A DNA stretch of 64,000 nucleotides. Origin: Selaginella moellendorffii. Its lineage: Eukaryota; Streptophyta; Lycopodiopsida; Selaginellales; Selaginellaceae. The notes under the pieces were generated by a model. The model was given only the letters and a program-made list of their open reading frames with translations, searched no databases and was not told the origin of the DNA. Shown here piece by piece: positions 55,930 through 64,000 of this stretch. The stretch lies in assembly GCF_000143415.4 (NCBI RefSeq), contig NW_003314285.1, positions 1,793,183 to 1,857,182 on the forward strand. Direction: 5' to 3'. A program made the position numbers and the translations under genes. Every line of letters begins with the position of its first letter. The stretch's first letter is position 1.

Positions 55930-57739
55930 TTAGTTTCTGGGCAATCCAAACCAGCGCGCGGCCAGTTCTTTGCTGATCCAACGCCGATCGTCTCGGGAAT
56001 TTCCCAGCAATCCTCTGTTCTCCTCGGCTCTTCGAATGAGGTACTGGATCACTCGAGGCACAGGCCCAAACGGCAAGTACTTGCTCACTTGGAAGCCGGC
56101 CTGGACGAGCGAGAGCGAGAGCCCATCCGCCATTCCCTTGAGCTGCGCAAAATGGACCCTCAAATCCCCTCGTCTCATGCCAAGCTCCTCGGATTTGTGC
56201 GCCGCAGCTTTGCCTGGAAGGAAGATCACAAGATCCAAGTCTTAGTTCTATGATCCAAAAGAAAAAAATCTCCTGGAAAGTTGGAAGAGGGAGCTTGTAC
56301 CTGACTCGAAGTTGTGAGTGGCGAGCACGATGGATCCATGGCCCCGGGAAGCCTGCTCCAGCATGAAAGCAGCACAGCGGTCGTAGCAGCGGTGAGTGTC
56401 CTGGATGCTCGCGTGGATCGGCGATGGGACACCGAGCACCTTCGCGAGAGCCGTCTCTCGAGAGAGATATGCTCCACGCACCAGCTTCACGCCGAAAGGA
56501 ATCCCTCGTTTCGTTGTCTCGTGGACCACCATCTCCAATCTCGACAGCGAGTCCTTGAGATAAGCTTGGATGGTGCCGTGGACGAGCGGCTGACTCCCTC
56601 GGTTGAACTTGACAGCCGCGGTGTAGGTGATGTAATCGATGGCCGGCTGGACGGACGTGTACTCGGCATCCACCAGCAGTGGAAGGCCTTGGAGCTCGCA
56701 GCACTCGCAAAGCTTGGATAGTCTTTCGAGAGCTAGAACCAAGTCGGACTCTTCTTCTCGGGTCAGTGGCTCGGGCTCAGTCTGAGCGTGGTAAGTCGGG
56801 CTCTCCGGTGCGAACAGTGGCAATCCATCCTGCTGCTTCCACGGAAGCTCCACCTCTGGGTTTCTGTGCTGCCATCTCAGGAGCAAGCTCAACTTTTCGA
56901 GCAGTGACAGTGGGGCGATAGCTGTGATCTTGACACAGGCATAGCTGACCTGCAACGAAAAGGCCAAAGAAATAAGATACTGCCATCAATGACAGGAGAA
57001 AACAAAGTGGCCAAAACTTTGAAAGACCTCTCCCTCGCTCACTCGCTCTTGAAAAAACAAACTTACGAGAGGAAGAAGAATTCAAACGTACCGATCCGTG
57101 TGGCAGGGCAATGGTTTCCCGGATAGTAGCGAGCAATTGCTGGAGATTTTCGTCGCAGGAGGCGTTGTCTGCCGCATCCTCAAGGCCCGAATCAAGAACT
57201 CCCCGGAGTCGCAGCTCCCACAGCTTCTGGAGCGTCTTGGAGGCCTCCGCCGCGTTCTCCCCGGCGCAAAAGTGGGAGTAGATCGTCCTCTTGACGCACC
57301 ACTCGATGGGCTTCTTGAGAAACCTGTGATTCGCCACGGGCGACTTGAGCACCTTGATCCCCACGTCCACCAGCGGGCCACAGGCCATCACCTGGAGATT
57401 GAGCAGCGTCTTGAGGAGCTCGCCCGAGCTCATGCGGGAGAAAAGAAGCTCCGCATTCGGTCTTTCCAGATCCGGCGTCACCGCTGAGCCGCCGCCACTT
57501 GCGTCATCCTCAAACGCCGGATGGAAGCTGTCGGCGTCGTCGATGCGAGCGGAGGTGGAGTAGTGGTAGCACAGCGACTGGCGATTCTTTGCGAGATTTC
57601 CAAGACGATCAAATACCTCGGCGCGACGATCTTGCGCCGGCAGCAGCACGGCGCGATCGACGACGGCGGCAGCGGCGATGGGGAATCGGTGGCGCTGCAA
57701 TTTGCGGAGACTCCCAATGCCGATCCTCCTTGCTGCCAT
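55930..57739 (-). CDS. ProDH: Mitochondrial proline dehydrogenase, three exons
   Basis: Exons 57739-57092, 56949-56301 and 56213-55930 join cleanly. The start MAARRIGIGSLRKLQRHRF is a good mitochondrial presequence; an upstream in-frame ATG at 57811 would lengthen it. The ProDH TIM-barrel shows VSYACVKITAIAPLSLLEKL, GLPLLVDAEYTSVQPAIDYI, GIPFGVKLVRGAYLSRETA, GSIVLATHNFESG and the substrate/FAD signature YLPFGPVPRVIQYLIRRAEE with RAEEN. It oxidises L-proline to pyrroline-5-carboxylate at the inner mitochondrial membrane with FAD, the first step of proline breakdown. All expected catalytic blocks are present, and the length (about 526 residues) is near that of plant ProDH. Confidence 0.95.
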
Positions 57740-59479
57740 AAGCGATCCAAGCGTTACGCGATCGATCGATATTACGGGCCCAGGAAGCGACCGATCGATC
57801 GATGCAACCAAAAATATTTGACCTAGAGCGCGAGAACAGGGAAGTGGAGAGAAGAGAAAATTTTATAACACGTACTGCGCGTGTCCTCCCCCCTCGTCTC
57901 GTGGAAGATGCGCCACTTCGCCCGATAGTTGCCAGCCAGGAAACCTGCCACGTCATTAGAGCAATCGAGTGCGTTGGCATGGCTGACCCAAGTGACGTGG
58001 CATTTTTAAACTGAAAAAATTTAAAGAGATGAAAAATCAAAGTAACTGATAATACTGCCTACGTAAGAACTTTTTCGAAGATACCCAGCGTTTAGCTTAA
58101 CATGCCTATCAATTAACAATAATACATCCTCTTATACCTTGAAGAAATGCAGCTCCTTCCGTGGCAGAAGAAACATTGCCAGTTTTCTTCCTCTTGTACC
58201 ATTTTCATCACTCGCAAGTGTTGATGCTGGATGCTGGATCTCGCAGAGCAAATGCAAGTGCCTGTCTGGAATCGATTCCGTCAAGCACCATGGGACTCGC
58301 TCTTCTCCTTCGTCCAGGGCGCCCACGCAATGCTGAAAGGGGAGAGAAGCCACGGGCGCTGCCGAGAATGAGAGATGGGAGGCTGAGAGATGAAGCGGGA
58401 ACTGAGAACCGCTGCGCCCCCTTGCTGCACCACGGCCTCAGCTTCCGCCCCACCTGGTAAACACAAAAGGGATACAGATGAGAGAAGGGCTCTATTTCAC
58501 CGCCATGCATGTTGGAGTTTGTGAGAAGGGAAGCGGAAAATTGATTAAAATGACCAACCCATGGTTTCACATGTATAACCTTTATTGAGCTTAGAATTCT
58601 GGAGCTATCGCTCCTCCCACATCGTTCTACTTTGCTTCCTATTAGATTTATCTATCAAACAATGAATGAACCATAAGGCTTCACCAACCAATAATAACCA
58701 CAGCAAATGTGTCACATAGGACACGCGCAGTACGTGTTATAAAATTTTCGTGTTTAGGAGCGAGATAAGACGGGGACACCTCTGTCCAAAGCTAAAGCTG
58801 AATCTAAGCGCGGCTCGTTGACCACTGACCAGCCCATTTCAGCCGAGACTAAATGGCCATGAGAACTTTCCTTTGTTTCCAGCTCCAATCCTCTTCTGTG
58901 CAGCGAAGTATTGAGCTTTCCTTTGTTTCCAGCTCTGTGTGTTGCTTTCTTTTGCGCAGCTACTTTCTGTGTGTTTCTTGATTTCCAGCTCTGATCTCCG
59001 ATCATGTGACCCTGGAGCTCATCACTAAGCTTTCTTGTTGTGTGTAGGAAATGGATGGTCCACTGATACAACGGCCTTGTTGCATGGTTCTGCTCCTTGC
59101 CTATCTTCATCAAATGTTATGAGAAGCCTTCTCTGAAGTGCAATAGAATGTTGTTGGAAACTCTTTGCCTTGGATGATGATGGTGAGAAACTATCAAGGG
59201 GCTTAAGTGTGCTTACAACCGAGACAAAGTCTAGTTCCTTCTAGACATGCTTTGGGGGTGAAATCTTTGAGCCCCAAAGTGGACCCAAAAAGGTGCCATG
59301 TGGTAGTGGCCGGAACGAAAACCAAATGAACGTAGCATGTTTGGACTAAAATCTCCAACTTGAAAAGTTAAAAGTGAGAGTGGAACTCCTAACAGAGTGT
59401 TTAAGGAACGAGTACGAAGCAAGAAATAAGTGAGTCTCTGAAAAAGAGACACCAAAAGGACTAACACATGACACGAGAT
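57740..59479. other. Intergenic region, no gene recognised
   Basis: Holds the ProDH upstream region. On the minus strand a short exon-like frame (58208 to about 58455; PMVLDGIDSRQALAFALRDP) sits behind a plausible splice acceptor near 58456, but has no family I know. Two near-identical short segments (CTTTCCTTTGTTTCCAGCTC) occur near 58865 and 58917. The right part already looks like repetitive DNA. Confidence 0.4.
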
Positions 59480-59720
59480 AGAGTCTAAAATGGACCTAAG
59501 ATGGACTTAAAATGGAATTTGAGATGGACCCGAGATAAAGTCTTAGATGAAGTCTTGAGATGGACCCAAGATGGAGTCTTGAGATGGACCCAAGATGGAG
59601 TCCAAGATGGACCCAAGATATAGTCTGATATAGACCCAAGATGGAGTCTGAGATGAAGTTTGAGATAGACCCTAGATGGAATCCAAGACTAGGCCAAGAC
59701 TAAAATCAAGATCGAGTTTA
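59480..59720. repeat. Imperfect tandem repeat of GAGATGGACCCAAGATGGAG-type units
   Basis: About ten degenerate units of roughly 20-26 bp built on 'gatggacccaagatggagt', with gradual change across the array, ending in a (GAGTCC)-like run near 59731. It lies upstream of LTR-like sequence and may be part of a larger retrotransposon. Confidence 0.8.
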
Positions 59721-60466
59721 AGTCCGAGTCCGAGTCCGAATACTAATGCAGACTATTAGGTGAAAGCCCAAAGCAATCATCCCCTAGAGATCCAAAAGTA
59801 TAGTAGGGAGAGGGTGGGGGTTAGACTCTAATGGAGCCAGTTTGGCCAAGAAAGGCTAATGTGATCCAAAACAGCTATGCTTGCATGTTGAGTGATAATA
59901 TATCTATTGAAGAGTCCAAAATTAAAGTGAATACGGATCAACAAACAAGGTAACTTGGTAAAGTATTCAAAAGTCGACTCTAGTTCTCCTGGGAGATCGA
60001 AAGGTTAATACTCCCAATCCAAGTGTGGTTGGCACTACCTACTTGGATACCTGTATGGCTTAATAGAACTTCACTCTAGCCCCATGGCTAGAGCACCCAA
60101 AGGCAGAAGGTGGGAAGAGTATCTACAAGGCTTACGTAAAGCTGTGGTGTTTCAAAATGCTGTCCTAGAGTCCCAAACTGTGGAAAGGAAGAGGAACAAT
60201 CCTCTTGTGTGGTAACCAAGGATGTGGTCATGTAGTAAAGAAGTCCTAGTGGCTAATGGGATGTAGTGGTTAGGCCTTTAAGTCCTAACTCAATAGTAGT
60301 GTTGGCAAACACGGTTGTGGATGAAAAAGGACTTGATAGGGACCAAAAAAGGGATATTAGGGAAGGTTGTTCCCCATATCTACGGGCATCTTAAGGATGC
60401 TTAGGAGTGGATTTGAAATGATCATCCAAGGATGGACAACTTAGTCTTTGAGAGACGGGATTGTGA

Positions 60467-60943
60467 TGTAAGTGGTGTTGGACCACTAGTATGACAAAGG
60501 TGAATGCATATTGCCTTAGTGTAACGAGCTGATATGTCAATAGTACTTTTGGGTGTTGGTCATGGGATTAGATGTAAGCAACCAAAGAGAACAACTTGAA
60601 AAACAATCCATAGGTTCAAATATAGAGGGAAAGGGCCCATGAATAAGAGTGCACCCCCTTTTCCAATCAGTTAAGGGTCTTAGGATACTTGGGGTTAAGT
60701 GTCCTTGGGTTTGAATAGTACTAGGCTGGGTGATCTCCTGGGAAGTCCAAACTCAGGAGCTTACATTAGACACATGGAACACTTAGACCAAATGCAAAGG
60801 CTAAATGACATAGATGCTATTTATAAAGCTAGCAAGTCTTTGAGTTCGAAGTAGGACTTATAGAGGTTGTGAGTAAGACTTCTCCAAGTGGTGAAAAATG
60901 TGGTTAAGTGACTAAAGTGGAATGGAAAATTTAATCACTTATA
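60467..60943 (+). mobile_element. Candidate LTR with adjoining tRNA-iMet primer site
   Basis: The segment begins TGTAAGTG and ends CACTTATA, an almost perfect terminal inverted repeat of the kind seen at LTR ends. Three bases later lies TGGTATCAGAG (60947-60957), the classic primer-binding site complementary to initiator tRNA-Met. A TATA-like CTATTTATAAA occurs near 60830. Without the younger 193-bp insertion and its target duplication, the LTR would be about 280 bp. No second copy is visible in the window, so the element is incomplete here or extends outside. Boundaries are inferred. Confidence 0.55.
60573..60765 (+). mobile_element. Solo LTR of a TRIM-type element with 5-bp target duplication
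   Basis: 193 bp, starting TGTAAGCAACC and ending GGAGCTTACA, so the ends are the 7-bp inverted repeat TGTAAGC/GCTTACA. It is flanked on both sides by TTAGA (60568-60572 and 60766-60770), a perfect 5-bp target-site duplication. It matches the LTRs at 62851 and 63203 at about 90% by eye. It is inserted inside the older LTR at 60467-60943. No internal region is attached, so it is a solo LTR left by recombination. Confidence 0.92.
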
Positions 60944-60957
60944 ATTTGGTATCAGAG

Positions 60958-62704
60958 TTCATACATGAATATATTAGCAATATAGTGGATAAAAAAGGGC
61001 TAATAAGAGAATGATTTTAGGATCTTAAGAATAGTATAAAATTTTCCTCATAGAGTTGAGGAAGATGGGCATTTGACTTAGTAAATTGGCTAATGTAGTT
61101 GTGGTAGACAACTATACTTGGGATCACAAAAAAGATAAAGACTTCAAAACAATAAAGGAGTCACAAGATTATCTTTATATAGTTAAAGTTGGTGCTTATG
61201 AATTTGAGATCAAAATTAATGACCGTGGGAGGTCAAATACGAATGAAGACACGAATCCTTGAAATGATAGTTGGGGCTACCTTTTATAAATGCTAGAATA
61301 AACCTAAGGAGTTGGGGGTGTACTTAGAGGATGAGTCAATACTCTCATTATATAAATAGAAAGTCCTAAGGGGCAAAGGTAGCCCACAGGGAACAAAAAA
61401 TAATCAAATGTCGAAATAACATTTACAAAGATGATCCTTGTGAGTAGAATATGAATACAAAAAGTTATATTCTAGTGAACTAACATATCAAAAATAGCCA
61501 TAAGGCTAGGACCTTATGAGTAATCAAATTAGCAAAGTCCAAAAGGCTAGATGACTCAAGTGGAGTCAAGGAATAATCCTAAAGGACTGATGGAAGCATT
61601 TGGACTGAGGTGTGTTGCACTTTACAAAGGATGGGGAAAATCATAAGATCCAAGTATGAAAATTGTAAGTATTTCATTGATGGCAGAATGTATTATACTA
61701 AAGTCGTGGGAAAGGTGTTTCTAGAAGATAACAACTTTAGCGCAGCATATGAACACTATAGTGCAATGTTAATTGATAGTTGGCATGAGGAACGACTACT
61801 TTAGTCTTGGCAAATATCTAAACATAAGTGGAAAGTGTTGTAAAGGTAGGCTCATAAAGTCGATGGTGAGAAGACACTAAATATGCTAAGGTGTGATGCC
61901 TTGAGGTCAAGTTAGTGGGTTCATAAGAACCCCTTGCCAAAGGAATCTCAATGGAAATGAGAATGGGATAGTCTAAGCTAGAAGGCATGTGGTTAGAGTG
62001 TGGTGATTCAAATAATGATGAAGATGTGGAAGTACTAGCAATGAGTTGTAAGACTTGATAAATATGAAGCAACTAAGCAAAAGGTGCAATATAATTGATG
62101 GATTGGTAGAAGTTAACTACCCAAGACTTTTTATTGGGATATAAAGGTTAGAAATATCCCTTGAGGGATTGTTGTAATATAGTAAATCAATGTTATAAAA
62201 GAAAATGTTCATTATCAAAGAAGGCCATCATTGAAACACTAAACACTCTAAAACATTAGAAAGTGGTGTTTGTGTAGCACACCTAAATTTGGAGCTGAAC
62301 TCTAAGCTCATTGCACTACAAAACAAGGGTTTAGTACAATCTTACGAGCATTAGCTCCTCGTATCCAATACTTGCACGCAAAATGGTGTCAGATGGTGTT
62401 TGGCATAATTTTGGTATATTGCTGGCTTAACGCGAAGAGGAAGGTACCCCACCGACCAAATTAGTGTGGAGATTGGGCTTAGACCCAAGTCGAACACAGA
62501 ATAAGGAGTGATATACCCTAGCAAGAGCCAAACTAATATCTCAGGTGGTCGAACATGCATTCCCACTATCCCTATTATATATTTAGAACCCCCTATGCCA
62601 ATTGAGGGAACAAAGACCTTAGTTGAAGATGTTAATTTCAAAAGGGTGGCTCATGGGGCCAAGTATGGAGGAATCTATGCATGATCACAGACGTGTCAAG
62701 TGAG
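60958..62704. other. AT-rich sequence between retrotransposon parts, no gene recognised
   Basis: Short broken frames only. Just after the primer site, one frame reads LANVVVVDNYTWDHKKDKDF and LYIVKVGAYEFEIKINDRG, possibly a decayed element protein, but no gag or pol motif can be named. It may be the internal region of a non-autonomous LTR element. Confidence 0.4.
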
Positions 62705-63853
62705 TGTAAACAACCAAAGAGAACGACTTGAGAGACGATCCATAAGGTTCAAATATAGAGGGAAAGGGCCCATGAATAAAAGTGCACCACCTTTTCCAAT
62801 TGGTTAAGGGTCTTGGGATACTTGGGGTTAAGTGTTCTTGGGTTTGAATATGTAAGCAACCAAAGGGAACGACTTGAGAGATGATCCATGGGGTTCAAAT
62901 ATAGAGGAAAAGGGCCCATGAACAAGAGTGCACCCCCTTTTCCAATCGGTTAAGGGTCTTGGGATAGTTGGGGTTAAGTGTCCTTGAGTGTGAATAGTAC
63001 TGGCTGGATGACCTCCCGGGAAGTCCAAACTCAGGAGCTTACATTTGGTATCAGAGAGGTCTCATGTCCGACTCTGTTGGTTGGCTAAGGGAATCACACC
63101 ACATGTTGATTGACATCTGGCTGGTCTAGTTTGCTCTTGGGAGAGCTGCGGCTCTCAGCTTCCATTCACGAGGGCGTGAACTTGCAGGGAAGCGTGGTGG
63201 ATTGTAAGCAACCAAAGGGAACGACTTGAGAGATGATCCATGGGGTTCAAATATAGAGGAAAAGGGCCCATGAACAAGAGTGCACCCCCTTTTCCAATCG
63301 GTTAAGGGTCTTGGGATAGTTGGGGTTAAGTGTCCTTGAGTGTGAATAGTACTGGGCTGGATGACCTCTCGGGAAGTCCAAACTCAGGAGCTTACAGAAT
63401 AATACTGGGTTGGGTGACCTCCCGGGAAGTCCAAATTTAAGAGCTTACATTTGGTATCAGAGGGGTCTCAAGTCCAACTCTGTTGGTTGGCTAAGGGAAT
63501 CACACCACAAGTTTATTGACATCTGGCTGGTCCAATTTACTCCCGCTGGGCTCGACCCGAGGGGTAGGGTGTCAAGAGAGTGGGGCTCTCGGGAGAGCTA
63601 CGGCTTTCAGCTTCCGTTCACGAGGGTGTGAACTTGCAGGGAAGCGTGGTGGATTGTAAGCAACCAAAGAGAACGACTTGAGAGACGATCCATGGGGTTC
63701 AAATATAGAGGGGAAGCATGATAAATTGTAAGCAACCAAAGAGAACGACTTGAGAGACGATCCATAGGGTTCAAATATAGAGGGAAAGGGCCCATGAATA
63801 AGAGTGCACCCCCTTTCCAATTGGTTAAGGGTCTTGGGATACTTGGGGTTAAG
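62705..63853 (+). mobile_element. Outer TRIM element, interrupted by an inner TRIM copy
   Basis: The 5' LTR begins TGTAAAC at 62705, is cut at 62850, and resumes at 63402-63449 (ending GAGCTTACA) after the inner insertion and its GAATA duplication. TT and TGGTATCAGAG (63452-63462) follow, then an internal region of about 205 bp ending in a purine-rich AGGGAAGCGTGGTGGA. A truncated LTR starts at 63655. A further partial LTR at 63727-63853 follows a second purine tract, showing that the 3' end was rearranged. No coding capacity. Confidence 0.85.
62851..63396 (+). mobile_element. Complete TRIM retrotransposon (LTR - PBS - PPT - LTR), nested
   Basis: A 546-bp element. The 5' LTR is 62851-63043 (193 bp) and the 3' LTR 63203-63396 (194 bp), both TGTAAGC...GCTTACA and nearly identical. 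The internal region is only 159 bp: TT, primer site TGGTATCAGAG at 63046-63056 (initiator tRNA-Met complement), and a purine-rich tract GGGAAGCGTGGTGGA just before the 3' LTR. It is flanked by GAATA at 62846-62850 and 63397-63401, a perfect 5-bp target duplication. It codes for nothing and must borrow enzymes from another LTR element. The near identity of its LTRs points to a recent insertion. Confidence 0.93.
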
Positions 63854-64000
63854 GGGGTTCCAAAAGTATAGTAGGGATAGTGAGGTCTAGGAACCATGCA
63901 CACCAAGCCTCCAGGTTCTTAACACCCCTTGGTACAACAAGACTTGATCATGGGACCCTCTAAATCCCAGGCCTTAGGTGCAACACTTGCTTCGGGACAC

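Noticed and set aside
58132-58570. Minus-strand frames with an exon-like piece (DGIDSRQALAFALRDP)
   Set aside because: A plausible splice acceptor precedes it, but there is no start, no family and no second exon I can support.

Overview
The window looks like nuclear DNA of a lycophyte, most likely Selaginella moellendorffii or a close relative. Three things suggest this. Introns are very short (about 50-100 nt) and genes are densely packed. Two long intronless PPR-DYW editing factors sit in tandem. The other genes are land-plant families: chromomethylase, ZEITLUPE, VIN3-like, PILS, TSS/REC, phytolongin and DUF569. The species call is inference; I ran no search.

Layout. 1-390: 3' end of an unidentified CDS. 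661-2705 (-): serine carboxypeptidase-like gene. 4020-4712: small intronless dual-specificity phosphatase bracketed by two 35-nt hairpins. 4945-5171 (+): broken copy of a DYW domain, inverted relative to its intact parent at 5431-7629 (-). 7876-10674 (-): second PPR-DYW gene. 10951-15040 (+): chromomethylase. 15160-16695: head-to-head pair of secreted His/Gly-rich proteins. 17060-19039 (+): ZEITLUPE-type blue-light receptor. 19251-20322 (+): plastid DUF4079 protein. 21366-22838 (+): fasciclin-like protein. 22.8-26.2 kb: no recognised gene. 26228-27190 (-): phytolongin.

27.9-31.9 kb is a graveyard with a PPR relic, Ty1/copia fragments in both orientations, a duplicated segment and a piece of the neighbouring telomere-binding gene. 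31973-34179 (-): telobox-binding TRP/TRFL protein. 34609-40632 (-): TSS/REC-type clustered-mitochondria protein. 41.4-43.75 kb is a strikingly AT-rich island, followed by a frameshifted kinase-like pseudogene and an intronless HSPA12-type Hsp70. 47122-49207 (-) PILS carrier and 49750-53130 (+) VIN3-like protein diverge from a shared promoter region. Then come DUF569 (53335-53835, -), tRNA-Val(AAC), CWC25 and proline dehydrogenase (all -).

58-64 kb is gene-free repetitive DNA. It holds a satellite-like tandem repeat, an LTR with an adjoining initiator-tRNA primer site, a solo LTR with a perfect 5-bp target duplication, and a nested pair of miniature LTR retrotransposons (TRIM type) with about 193-bp LTRs. 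The inner copy has intact LTRs, a primer-binding site and a matching target duplication. These are the clearest structural discoveries in the window.

The genes do not form one pathway. Themes that recur are organelle RNA editing (two PPR-DYW), chromatin (CMT, VIN3-like, TRP) and organelle metabolism (ProDH, DUF4079, TSS/REC).
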